NCBI RefSeq assembly: GCF_034190915.1
Contig: NW_026947506.1
Span: 9,857,501-9,921,500 of the forward strand
DNA: 64,000 nt
Source: Cavia porcellus
Taxonomy: Eukaryota; Chordata; Mammalia; Rodentia; Caviidae
Reading direction: 5' to 3'
Position 1 is the stretch's first letter; the number at the start of each line of letters is the position of its first letter. The position numbers and the translations under genes are program-made. This document shows, one piece after another, positions 35,190 to 47,090 of this stretch. Under the pieces are notes generated by a model. That model was not told the origin of the DNA. It searched no databases and saw nothing but the letters and a program-made list of their open reading frames with translations.

Positions 35190-37080
35190 ATTTCTGTTGA
35201 GTTCTTTTTCTGTCATTAGTTGTCAGTTTTTCTTCTTCATTTCGCGTCCTGCTCCATTCAATGAGGCCTCTCTGCCACTGTTCCTGGAATCCTGGTGCTT
35301 TTCTCTCTCTTTAGAATGTCCTGCAGTATTCTCTGTAGAGTTGGATTGGTGGTCACAAATTCCCCCAGTTTCTCTTTGTCTTGCAAGCATCTTGTTTCTC
35401 CATTAATTTCTAGAGATAGTTTTGAAGGGTACATCAACCTGGTCTGGAGGTTATTTTCTTTCAGGACTTGGAATACTTTACTCCAGGCTTATCTGGATTT
35501 GATGGTTTGTGTCAAGAAGTCTGCCATAATTCTGATGGGCTTTCCCTTGTAAGTAATCTGTTTCTTGTCTCTGGCAGCTTTTAATATTCTGTTTTTATAT
35601 TGGATTTCTGGTATCTTGATTATTATGTGACTGAATGTAGATACGCTTTGGTTGTAGGTGACTGGAGTTCTGTATGCCTCATACATCTGAATATCATTTC
35701 CTTTTCCTATGTTTGGAAGATTTTCTTAATTATTTCTGTGAATAGAATTTATAGTTCCTTTGTTTGTACTCCTGCTTCTTCATTCACATTCTTTATTCTT
35801 AAGTTGTAGATCCTCTTGTTGTCTTCTAGTCTTTGTATTGTTACTGCTTGTTTTCTTGTTATTTTTAATAAATTTTTCCTTTCATGATCCCACATTGCAA
35901 ACCTGTCTCCCAATTTGGATTATCTATCCTTAGTTTCTTTCAACCAGTTTTGCCAGCTTTCAATGGAGTTTTTAATTTCCTGGTAATCTCTTTGAACCTG
36001 CTTCATGTACTCTATGTTTTCTTTATATTCTTCATTAAACAATTTGTTGTGTTCCTCCATTTTTCCATCTGTATCTTCTTGAGAGGTGCTTAGCATTTAT
36101 TTTATTAATCTATTTATATCTTTCTTTACTTGGTTAAATATTTCACTTTTGAAATCATCTATGAGATCCCAAATATACCTCTTTATGTCCACTGGTGCCA
36201 TGCCTGATATTGTATGTTTCCTGACCTCAGTCTCCTTTGTATTTACCTTTCCTGGATCAATGTTCTCAGGGTTGGAGACTGGGGACTTTTTCTTGTTGCT
36301 TCCACTTCTCGTATTTTTTGTTTCTTCCATACAAGGTGTATATAGAAGGCCCCAGTTTCTTTCTTTGTTGGTTATGATTCTTCTGAAGTGTGCTGGCTAG
36401 ATGGTCCTGCTCACTGCAGGGTGCTATTGATATACAAACATGCAAACTCCCCTTCAAGTTAGTCAACCTGTTTAGTGTATGCTGCCAGGGGTAGGGAATT
36501 GATTTTGGATAACCTATTGGATCTCAGCTAGGGGCGTGACCCAGGCCAAGTGCTCCCCACCAATCCCATTTGAGAGCAACTGACTGAAGTCACTGTGCTC
36601 CTTGTTCTTGCCAGTCTACCTGGTCCCAGAATGTCATCTGTTGGAGCCCCTTTTTCTGTGGAATGGTTTTATTCTGATCACTCACGGGCAGGTTGATGCA
36701 GGTTCCCCACCAGCTCAGCTCTCCATTCAGCTTGCTGACCCTCAACCTCATTTCCAGTGAATAAAAGTGGTGGGATTTCACAGGGCTCTGTAAGTCTCGG
36801 CGATGTGAGCATGGGTGCTGTAGCGGGGGCACCGAGCCTTTAGCTGTTCCAAATAGTAGCACTGACTGTATGTTTGATTGGTTCTTCCCATCTTAGTTTC
36901 CTTCTGATTCAAGAATATTCATCTCCCTCTGTTTGGGACTCCTCATGCTGTGTTATTTTGAAATGTAAGTTGACTATCTCAGGGAGCCTCTGTAGCCTGC
37001 TGTTATCTATGTGCCATCTTTACAAGAACTCCAACCCACTGAGTTTTTGGCTGATCTTTAGCAATTCTTAATGCTGTAAA
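35190..37080 (-). mobile_element. L1 ORF1 and 5' UTR, antisense (HAL1-like?)
   Basis: Minus-strand L1 5' half: ORF1 remnant at about 35230-36330 and 5' UTR-like, moderately GC-rich sequence to about 37080. No ORF2 lies between this and the L1 3' UTR at 33651-34640. That arrangement fits a HAL1-type element (ORF1 only), or an L1 that lost ORF2 by deletion. Confidence 0.7.
35230..36330 (-). pseudogene. L1 ORF1, antisense, broken
   Basis: Start region near 36330 (MEETKNTRSGSNKKKSP), with DLIDDFKSEIFNQVKKDI opening the coiled coil. The C-terminal part near 35489-35686 reads EIQYKNRILKAARDKKQITY and GKPIRIMADF, the ORF1 C-terminal domain. Multiple stops and shifts lie between. The protein would be an L1 RNA-binding chaperone; this copy cannot make it. 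Confidence 0.82.
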
Positions 37081-37794
37081 CATTTATCTCTCTGCTCCTC
37101 CTCATTACCAGCTACTTGATTACATAAGTGTAATAGGGGTCTGTATAACTCCAGCAGAGGATAAGAATTAAGCAGTGCTATAGACTGAACAGGATCAGTT
37201 AACTGCATTTAAGGGTAATCCCTAACAAAATTGGACTTGGACCATGCAAGAAAAACTATCTGCAAATATGTTAACAGATTCTGACAACCTCACAGTCTGC
37301 TTCATTCATTAAATATGCTTCCTCCCTTCTGAAGACCTCCTCCTGCCTACATACGTACTCTCTCAACTCCCATCAAAACTAATCCTATACTCCAGCTATA
37401 AAAATTATTCCAAGAGTCCAACTTACTGTCCATTGTTTAACTTACTGACATTTCTCTAACCCTTCTCTCTTCTCACTCACATCATATTCCCTTAACTTAC
37501 CCTTTCCTCTACCTTCCTCCCACCCTCCACATCATAGATCCATCACAAATAGCAGTGTACTCTAGTCTGAAAGTGGTACTGAAAGAAACATGACACTATC
37601 AAAACAAATATTAATATTTATGGCTGATGTACACTTGGATCTGTTAATACAGTTGTAGCCAGTAGAAGTTCTCTACTTATAGCACAGTGACAGGATCCAA
37701 TGCAATTAAGTCAAATAGATTGAAGTGGTAAACAATACCTCTTTACAAATAAAGCAAAGAACATGTCACTGGAAAACAAAGGCTAATCAAGGAT
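37081..37794. other. No gene recognised
   Basis: AT-rich with a pyrimidine-rich stretch (37290-37540). No coding frame or repeat named. Confidence 0.4.
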
Positions 37795-37849
37795 GTCTTC
37801 ATATTTTTTTAAAAATTTTCTTAAAGAGGTGTAATTATTTATTTATTCT

Positions 37850-37996
37850 TTGTCTTCTTGAGACAGGATTTTGCTGTACAGTTTAGAATGATCTTGAAAT
37901 CACTTAGTATCTCAAATTGGTCTTGCACTCTCAGGGATCCTCCTGCCTAAGACCCCCAAGTGCTGGGATTACCGGCATATGCCACCATACTGGCCA
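37850..37996 (-). mobile_element. B1-type (7SL-derived) SINE, antisense
   Basis: The complement of GCCAGTATGGTGGCATATGCCGG...TCCCAGCACTTGGG...GAGTGCAAG...TTGAGACAGGATTTTGCTGT is recognisable. CAAGTGCTGGGATTACCGGC (37959-37978) and TTGAGACAGGATTTTGCTGT are the usual antisense B1/Alu landmarks. A run of T at 37806-37812 lies upstream. Confidence 0.85.
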
Positions 37997-38122
37997 ACCT
38001 TGTGATCTCTTTCTTAATAGTGAAGACCACAGATACATAGATCAAGTGTTTACTAAAAAACAATGAATACACTTTAGGATAGGAGATCTTCATATTAACA
38101 ACAAACTCTCTTCTTGCTATTG

Positions 38123-38690
38123 GACCTGGGCCCCTCCTGTGATGCGCTTCCCGGCAGACCACTTTGTAGCACCCAGGAACTCCAACCAGCTGCATGCACA
38201 GGACCGGACTACACCAAGCCCCCGCCCCCCACCCCCGCAACTCCCGCCATCTTGGCAGATGACCTCGCAGGATACAGGAACTCCAGCTAGCAGCATGAAT
38301 ATGCCTGGGCTAGACCCGGGCCCCTCCTGTGACTCCCGTCTTCCCTGCAGACCACCTTGTGGCACCCAGGAACTTCAGCCAGCTGTGTACACAGGCACAG
38401 ATTTGACTCGCCCCACCTGAGCCTCCTGCCATCCCACAGATGACCTCATGGGATTTGGGAACTCCAGCCAGCAGCATGCATGGGGCTGGGCCAGAACCAA
38501 GGCTCTCCTGTATCCAACAGTCCTGGACATCCACCTCAGGACCTAGGAACTCCAATCTATGATGTGTGCCCCTGCAGTCCCACCACTGCCATTGGGAACC
38601 CCCACCTCTTGGACCTAGTATTGCTGTTGATCTTCAGCTCCAACACCTACCCCCAGAACCTTGGACTACAGTAGATCAGCCATGCAGTAT
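38123..38690 (+). repeat. L1 5' UTR monomers, ~190-bp type
   Basis: GACC(T/C)GGGCCCCTCCTGTGA occurs at 38123 and 38313 (period 190). A decayed third unit follows near 38492. Each unit holds GGCACCCAGGAACT(C/T)CA-like and GATGACCTC...GGAACTCCAGC text. This monomer family is unlike those at 3190 and 20911. Confidence 0.8.
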
Positions 38691-39273
38691 CAAGGGAAGA
38701 CTCAGTAAGAAGAGCTCAGCAAGCTTCCATCAGTGATGTGAGTTTTCCCCTAAAACAGGAATAGAGTTTACCACCTTTGGTGGGTAAACATGAGCAATAG
38801 AGAAGCCCCCTCTAGAAGTAGGCCATTAGCGAGATTCACAAGTGGGTTGGTGAGTTCTTCCTTCACACTGAGAATATCAGGTAGTTGAGGAGGGTGACAA
38901 CAAGGCTTCCCTCAAACAGGAGAATATTAAGGGGGCCTGTGGGAAACCCAGAGACACAATAGGCTCCCAGCAGAGACAAACACTATAAACAGGGAGATCT
39001 GATGACTCTGAACAACCTGAATACATAATAACAGCAGGAACTAGGGGCTGATTTCCAACAATACTCCTAGGCTTGTAAGCCTAGGAAGAACATAGGACTC
39101 ACCCAACAGGCTCTGTTGGGGGAATTTAGGTGACTGGCCCACCTCTTCATTATGGGACCCAGCAATTCGACAAACACCAACCTTACAGTAGAACTCCAAG
39201 ATACACACTACCAACTATTGACACTAGTGGGGTTGAAGGACCAGATGTTAACCTGAAAGGGGAAAATGGAAAA

Positions 39274-40330
39274 ATGGAAAAGCAAAACGCAATCTCAAAC
39301 ATCTAGTCCACCAGGAGCAAGTACAGGAGACACTGAAATAGAGGACTTCAAAAGTAACACATGAGAAATCTCTGAATAGATAGCAAGTGAAATACAAAAA
39401 CAACTCCATGAGGCTATAGAGGAAATCAAATTAGGAAGTAATCTCTCATGTAAAGATAGAAATAACAATCTTAGTACAGCTAGGGATAACAATAATAACT
39501 CAGCACAGCTAGGGAAGAAATAGAGAAAAAAAAGTACAGGAGCATGGGAAACTAAACGAAACCTTGAATAATATACAGAACAAGCAAAATTCATGAAACA
39601 AACTCAAAGACATATCCAAGAAACAAAAAGTTCTATTGAAAGCTGGCAAAACCATTTTAAATGAAGCTGAGGATAGAATTTTGGACCTTGGGGACAGGAT
39701 CGCAGTTAGGAATCATGAAAGGTTAGAATTTTTAAAAATAACTAAGCAGCATGAAATGACAATCCAGCAGCTTCCAGATGGAGCCAAGAGAAACAATATA
39801 AGACTAAGAGGCATCCGTGAAGATGCAGGAGTCAATGCAAATGACTTAACTAAACTATTCACAGAAGTAATAATAGAAAATTTCCCAAACATGGGGAAAA
39901 ATCTGATATGCAGATAAGTGAGGCATATAGAATGCCAAACAATTACAACCAATGTAAATCTACACTTAGATATATAATAATTAAGAACCCAGACATGCAT
40001 CATAAAAACAGAATACTAAAAGCTTTTAGAGAAAAGACACAACTCACCTATCAAGGAAAGCCCATTAGAATCACAGCTGATTACTCAGCACAGATCTTCA
40101 GGTTAAGATGAACTGGAGTGAGGTACTTGAAGCCCTAAAAGAAAACAACATTCAACCCAGACTGATGTACCCAGAAAAACTGTCTTTCAAATTTGATGGA
40201 GAAACAAGATTTTCCATGACAAAGAACAACTGAAGAAATTCATGTCCACCAAACCAACTCTAGAAAGATTGTACATAGAGATAAAAATGACCACAATGTG
40301 CAGAACAACAGAAGAAAGCACCATATAGGA
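39274..40330 (+). pseudogene. L1 ORF1 (L1-E), broken
   Basis: Begins near ATGGAAAAGCAAAACGC (39274). The best piece, 39636-39917, has EDRILDLGDRIAVRNHE (end of the coiled coil) and RNNIRLRGIREDAG (RRM). The C-terminal domain follows at 39908-40111 (GKPIRITADYSAQ). Stops and shifts interrupt at about 39363, 39660 and 40110. Confidence 0.85.
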
Positions 40331-40374
40331 CAAGCAATTAAATGAAGGGGAAAAGCAGAAAGCAAACAACTAGA

Positions 40375-43300
40375 AGATAACATAGCAAAGTTGAGCCAAT
40401 ACATATCAGTTATATCCATAAAAGTAAATGGCCTCAATTCACGTATCAAAAGAAACAGGTTGACAGAATGAATCAAGAAACATGATCCCACAATATGCTG
40501 TCTACAAGAAACACACCTGACCCAAAAGGAAACTCAAACATCTGATCCAAAAGTTAAAGTATGGAAAACATTATTCCATACAACAGGAACCCTGAAAAAA
40601 GAAGGGGTAACTATTCTATTTGCAGACAATGTGAATTTCAAACACAATGATTAAAAGAGATTTTAAAAAGTCACTACAAACTTGTTAGTGGAAAAATTCA
40701 AGAGGAAGAACTAACAATATAAGTATATGTGTACCAAACACAGGAGCACCTAACTATATAAGACCAATACAAATGGACATGAAAAAGCAAATACACAAGA
40801 ATACAGTTATAACAGGGAACCTTAATACCCCATTGTTACAAAGAGATAGATCATCTAGAGAAAAAGATTAGCAAAGAAATAATAGAACTGAATCATACCT
40901 GTGAGCAATTGGACTTAGGAGATGTTTACAGAGTGTTCCACCCAACCACATCAAAATACACATTCTTTTCAGCCATGCATGGACATTCTCCAATTATCCC
41001 ACAAAACATTCTTAAGTAACTGCAAAGATATTGAAATTATCCCACATGTAATATCTGACCATAGTGCACTGAAATTGGAAATTAATGGTAAAAGAAATTG
41101 CAAAAATTGCATAAATACATGGAAATCAAATAACAAACTTCTGAATAATGGTGAGCTACATATGAATTAAAGAAGAAATAAAGCAATGCCTACAATTCAA
41201 TGATAATGAAGAAACAATATACTGAAATCTGTGGGATGCAATTACTGCAGTCTTAAGAGGGAAATACGTATCAATAAATTGTCATATCCAGAAAACAGAT
41301 CAAGCACAAATAAAAAATGGAATGCTTCATCTCAAGCTTCTAGAAACAGAAGAGCAAGATAAACCCAAAACTCATAGAAGAGACGAAACTGTAAAGATTA
41401 TAGCAGAAATCAATGCAACTGAAACTAACAATACAAAGAATTGATGAATCAAAAAAGCTGGTTTTTTGAGAGAATAAGCAAAATTGACAAACCTCTAGCT
41501 AATCTTATCAAGAAAGAGAAAGAAAAAACCCAAATTCATGCAACAAGGACTGAGAAGAGGGAAATTACTACAGATCCCATGGAAATTAAAAAGAGCATGA
41601 ATACCTACTTTGAAAATCTCTACTCAGAGTGGAAAATACAGAGGAAATGAACAGATTTCTGGAAACATATGAACTACCAAAGTTCAACGAAGAAGATATA
41701 GCAATTTTGAGTAACTCAGTATCAGCTAATGAAATTGAAAACATAATTAAAAATTTACCAGCAAAGAAAATCACAGTTCCTGATAGATTCATGGCTGAAT
41801 TCTATAAGCAATGTAGAGAAGATTTGATGCCAATAACTCTTAAGCTCTTCAATGAAATTGAAAAGGAGGCAATCCTCCCTAAATCATTCCTGGAGGCAAG
41901 TATTACTCTCATAGTAAGACCAGAGAAAGACCCAACCAAAAAGAACTATAGGCCAATCTCACTAATAAACATTGATGCAAAGATTCTCAATAAAATACTG
42001 TCAAATAGAATTCAGCAAATCATCAAGGAGATTATACATCAGGACCAAGTGGGATTGATTCCAGAAATGCAGGGATGGTTTAACATACGCAAATCAATAA
42101 ATATAGTACACCACATCAACAGTGCCAAAACCAAAACCAAATGGTCATTTCAATAGATGCTGAAAAATCTTTTGATAAATTAAAACACATGTTCATGATA
42201 AAACATGAACTCCTTCAGAAACTCCTTTTCAGAATTGAGGAATGCACAGTGTCTACCTCAATCTCATAAAGGTCGTTTATGACAAACCAACAGCCAACAT
42301 TACACTAAGTGGGCAAAAACTGAAAGCTTTGACTTTAAAATGAGAAACAAGACAAGGAGGTCCATGATCACCACTCCTATTCAATATGGTTTTTGAAATA
42401 CTAGCCAGGGCAATCAGAAAAGAGAGAAATAAAAGGAATAAGATTAGGAAAGGAAGAAGTTAAATTATCACTATTTGGAGATGACATGATACTCTATATA
42501 GAAGACCCGAAAACTCCATTAAAACACTACTAGAGGTAATAAACAAATTCAGCAATGTAGCTGTACACAAAGTCAATGCTCAAAAATTAATAGCATTCCT
42601 GTACACAAATAAAAAATTCACCAAGAGAGAAATTATGTAAATATTGCCCTTCACAATAGCATCTAAAAAAATTGAAATACTTAGGAATCAACCTAACCAA
42701 GAATGTAAAAGACCTATATGCTGAAAATTATGCTATGCTAAAAAAGGAGATTAAAAAGGATATTAGAAAATAGAAGAATATTCCTTGTTTTTGGCTAGAA
42801 AGAACCAACATTTTGAAAATGGCCATATTTCCAAAACTGCTATACAGATTTAATGCAATCCAATCAAAATACCATTGACATTTCTCAGAGATCTAAAGAA
42901 AATACTCTTAAATTCATTTGGAAACACAAGAGACCTAGAATAGCAAAGGCAATTCTGGGTAACAAAGGCAAGGCAGGAGGCATCTCAGTTCCTAACTTGA
43001 AACTACTACAAAGCCACAGTGGTAAAATCAGCATTGTATTCACAAAGAAATAGACCTGAGGATCAATGGAACAGATTAGAAGATGCAAACACTACTACAA
43101 ATATACTCAGCCACCTGATATTTGAGGCTAAACATGTTCACTGAAAAAAGGATAGCCTCTTTGATAAATGGTGTTGGAAAGGCTCTCCACATGCTGAAGA
43201 CTGAAACTAGACCAATGCCCATCACCATACACTAAACTAAAGTCAAAATGGATCAGGGATCTAAATACTAAAGCAGAAACACTAAATCTACTGGAGGACA

Positions 43301-44168
43301 AGGTAGGTAGAAGTCTTGGAGACATAGGGGTAGGCAGAGAATAAAATGCGAACTGCATGAGAAATGTTTCAAAGAATTAATAATTGGGATCTCATATTAT
43401 TGAAAAGTTTTTGCACTTTCAAAGAAAGCACCAACAGAATGAAAAGAAAACCCACACAATGGGAAATAATTTCAGCCAGCAACCCCTCAGACAAAGGGCT
43501 TATATGCAGAATGTATAAAGAATTGAAAGACATCAAGCCCCCCAAATTCAAAGACCCTCTACAAAAATGGGCATCTGAGATGAACACACATTTCTCAGAT
43601 GGAGCTATACAAATGGTAAATAAATTGAAGAAATGTTCACCATCACTGTTCATTTGAGAAATGCAAATTAAAAGAGCACTGAGATTTCATCTTGCTCTGA
43701 AAAGAAGAGCTGCCATCAAGAAATCAACTGATAAAAAATGTTGGTGAGGATGCAGGGAGAAAGGAACACTTCTTCATTGTTGGTGGGAGTATAGACTAGT
43801 GCAACCACTATGGAAATCATTATGGAGATTTATCAGAAGACTAGGGTTGGAAGTTACATTCAATCCAGCTATTCCCCTCCTAGGTTTTTCCAGAAAAACT
43901 TAAAAAGTCATATCACAGTGATATATGTGTGCCCATGTTCATAGCAACACAGTTTGTAATAGCTAAATCTTGGAAACAACTAAAATACCCATTAACCACA
44001 GAGTGGATGAAAAAGATGTGGTAGTTTTATATAATGGAATATTGCTCAGCTATAAAAAGGGATGATCTTGAGGTCTTCATAGGGAAATGGAGACAATTTG
44101 AGACTAGCCTCATAAGTGAAATAAATAATAATCATATTTATAAATATCACATTGTGTCTCTAATGCGA
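40375..44168 (+). pseudogene. L1 ORF2 (L1-E), broken
   Basis: Endonuclease text is read in short pieces (VNGLNSRIKRNRLTE near 40425, [12 protein letters not shown] near 40500, [12 protein letters not shown] near 41060). The linker is 41441-41650 and the start of reverse transcriptase 41629-42156 ([35 protein letters not shown]). The catalytic motif near 42470 reads LFGDDMILY, with Gly in place of the Ala of FADD. The C-terminal Cys-rich region near 43740 has lost its order. The normal terminal stop reads CGA (44166-44168), so the last frame runs on to 44276. Confidence 0.87.
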
Positions 44169-44505
44169 AAAGTAATAAGAACTGTAGGATTAATAAAACC
44201 CGAAATGTGTAATTGCTATTGTAAAAAAGAGAGGAAAAGAAAGTGCTCTAAAGGATATAACTGCATGTATGTTTAAGTGTGTAGGATTGATAATCATATT
44301 ACTAAGTTTTTGTTGTATCACTTAATAGAACTAACTGTTTGCAGTCTCACTGTTTGTATGCTTTAATTTTGTAACTTGAAAAACTATTTCTCAGAGGACA
44401 ATATGTAATTTATCAACGTGATTTCTTACTGTTTTTTTTTGAAATTCTGTATTATTTCTACCCTTTTTCTGTTTTTTTTTCTCTTTAAATAAAAAAAAAT
44501 TTTAA
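44169..44505 (+). other. 3' UTR tail of L1-E
   Basis: Short compared with the ~1.1 kb of the young copies: about 700 bp of the 3' UTR is missing. It joins AAAAGTAATAAGAACTGTAG directly to the terminal segment that also appears at 6440-6739. Confidence 0.75.
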
Positions 44506-45522
44506 AAGGAATGTACAAACCACCCAATGGGACAGTCACACATTACCACCAGTAGTAGAAGCTGACTGGCATGAAACATGAATTATGGCCCTGACCTGAA
44601 TGTGTTTAAAAAAAAGAAGAAAGAAAAAAGTCAACAACAGAATAGCAAAACAAAATTACAGGAACCAATCATCTTTCAGTAATAATTCAATGGAAATGGA
44701 CTTAACTCCCCAACTAAAAGACACAGGATTGGCACAGACTGTCAAAAACAAAACTTGCTGGGCATGGTAGAACATGCCTGTCACCCCAGTATTGGGTGGC
44801 TGAAGCAGGAGGATCACTTGGGGTTGAAGTCCAGTCTGGGCTACAAAATGAGTTCAAGGCTAGCCTAAACATAGTAAGACTCTGTACCAAAAAAAAGGAT
44901 AAAAAAGAAAAGAAAAATAACCCAATGGTCTAATCCAAAAGAAGTTCAAAGATTACAAAATCAAAGAATGTAAAACAAATTTCCATTTACCAAGACCACA
45001 TAAGTAAGCAACAGTGGCAACTTTATTCTCAGACAAAGTAAACTTTAAGCTAAAGCTGGTCAGCAGAAGCAAAAAAAGAACACTACGTATTAAGAGAATA
45101 ATTCAACAGAAAAGGTTAGCAAATTTAAATGTATATGCATCAAGTATCAGTGAATATAACCTCATAAAATAAACACTACTGGGTATAAAAGATTAAGTAA
45201 ATAGCAACATAATTATATTGGGTGACCTCAATTCACAAGTAGATCAACTAAACAAAAAATTAACAAAAAAATATCAGAACACAACCAATTTTTGAACAAA
45301 TGTACTTGGTAAATATCTACAAACTGTTCTATCCTGTCATAAAGTATACATTCTTCTCAGAAACACATAGAACTCCATCCAAATAGACATCATGGTAGTC
45401 CACAAAGCTTGCTTAAATACACAGAAATGAATAAAAATCATATCATGTATACTATTAGATCTTAGTACCCTAAAACTAGAAATCAGTTGCAAAAGAATCA
45501 CAGAAATTTTACAAACACATGG
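44506..45522 (+). mobile_element. Old L1M ORF2 fragment (endonuclease region)
   Basis: Degraded L1 text: AACTCCCCAACTAAAAGACA (44704), TTGGGTGACCTCAATTCACA (GDLN motif, near 45218), and CTAGAAATCAGTTGCAAAAG near 45475. Interrupted by a B1 SINE. No open frame remains. Much older than the L1s described above. Confidence 0.75.
44757..44905 (+). mobile_element. B1-type (7SL-derived) SINE
   Basis: Starts GCTGGGCATGGTAGAACATG, has GGCTGAAGCAGGAGGATCAC and a box B-like GGTTGAAGTCC, then GAGTTCAAGGCTAGCC and an A-rich tail. Inserted in the old L1M. Confidence 0.88.
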
Positions 45523-45893
45523 TGTTATGGTTTGTGTCTGGATGTTCCTCCAAAGACTTATGTGGTAACAGGGAGCAGACTTTTTAGAGGTGGCTGAATC
45601 TAGAGTGTGCAATTGGTTTGTTGTCTAGTGCTGGGATTAAGTTTCTGACTTCTACATCTGTGCTAGGATGGGAAGCCCATATACAGTGTAAGGCTTGCTC
45701 CTCCACATTTCTTGTTCTTGTTGCTTTTGTATCTTCTGTCACCATGAATCATTGCCCCTCACCATGCCACCTTGCCTTGGAGCCATCAGATTACAGACTG
45801 AAAACTCTATAAACTGTGAGTTAAATAAGCCTTTCTTCCTCAACTTTGGGTGGTGGGTTTTTCTTTCAGCAATGAGAAGAAGTAAGTGAGACA
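45523..45893 (+). mobile_element. Solo LTR, ERVL-MaLR type
   Basis: Starts TGTTATGGTTTGTGTCTGGA, has the late AAATAAGCCTTTCTTCCTCA polyadenylation region, and ends GTAAGTGAGACA. It is flanked by CATGG (45518-45522) and CTAGG (45894-45898), a 5-bp duplication with one decayed base pair. L1M text continues on both sides (AACACATGG ... AAATTAAATGAC). Confidence 0.75.
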
Positions 45894-47090
45894 CTAGGAA
45901 ATTAAATGACACACATTGGGGTACACAGTGAATCACAAAAAGAATCAAGGAAGATATAAACAATTCCTGGAATCAAATGATAGTGCCAATACAACATACT
46001 GTAACACATGGGACACAATGAAAAAAATTCTAAGAGGGAAATTTATTGCTATGAATGCTCACATTAAAAAAAAGAATGAACTCAAAGAACCCCATAGTGT
46101 ACTTCAAGAAACTAGAAAAAACAAGAACAGTCCAAGCCCAAACCTAGTAAAAAGAAAGTATAAACACCAGAGCAGAAATTAGTATGTTTAAAATAAAAAA
46201 AACATAAACAATCAATGAACTGAAGAGAGTTTTCTTTGAAAAAATAAACAAAATAGACAAGGCCTTGGTCAAACTTAGCAAAAGATGAAAAGGCTCACAT
46301 CAATGCAATTACAAATGAAAAAGTTGTAGTCACAATGGACATCACAAAAATCCAGAAGACCATGAGTAACTATTAAGAAAAGTGTATTCCAACAAATTGG
46401 AGAATCTTAAAGAAATGAAGATTCTTAGCCACATGTGAATTACCAAAACTGATCCAAGAAGACAAAAACTCTGAACAATCCAATTAAAGGCAATAACTTG
46501 TAGCAGTAATTAAAATTCTACCAACTAAAAAGGAAAAGGACCAGATGGATTCACCACTAAATTTTACAAGACCTTCAAGGAGAACACTGTCAATATTCCA
46601 CAAAATCTTTAATGAAATTGGAAGGAAAGATGTATTTCCAAACCCATCCCCAGAACCCAACATTTCTTTGATCCCAAAACAAGAAAAGGACCAAACTAAA
46701 AAAAGAAAAGTACAGACCAATCTCTTTAATGAATATGAGCACAAAATCATCACCAAATATTGACCAATAGAATGTAACAAGCCATCAAAAAGATCATACA
46801 TCATGAGCAAGTAAGTTTCAACCAAAAGAGGTAACAGGCATGCTACAAGAGGGGAAAAATTTTTTGCCAACTACACCTTGGACAAAGGACTAATGCCTAG
46901 TATATATAAAGAACACAAATATTAGCCCTCTCCCAAATAAAAGACCTAGTAAAAATGGATAATTTAAGTAAATAGACACTCCTCAGAAGAAGCATGAATT
47001 GTCAAAAATATATGCAAAAATTTTCAATATTTCTGGCTGCTAAACAAATATAAATTATCAGACTACCAGGAAGAGGATGAAATGGTAAGC
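45894..47090 (+). mobile_element. Old L1M ORF2 fragment, internally deleted
   Basis: Continues the L1M: GAAATTTATTGCTATGAATGC (46035), CAATAGAATGTAACAAGCCATC near 46765, then an abrupt jump near 46845 to late ORF2 (GACAAAGGACTAATGCC, near 46872). Most of the reverse transcriptase is missing. All frames broken. Confidence 0.72.

Larger units (their letters stand above)
38100..44505 (+). mobile_element. Older full-length L1 (L1-E), degraded
   Basis: About 6.4 kb with monomeric 5' UTR, ORF1, ORF2 and 3' UTR ending CTCTTTAAATAAAAAAAAA at about 44500. Many stops and indels; ORF sequences are clearly more distant from L1-B than the outer L1 is. I found no convincing target duplication, so the left edge (about 38100-38122) is approximate. 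Confidence 0.85.
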
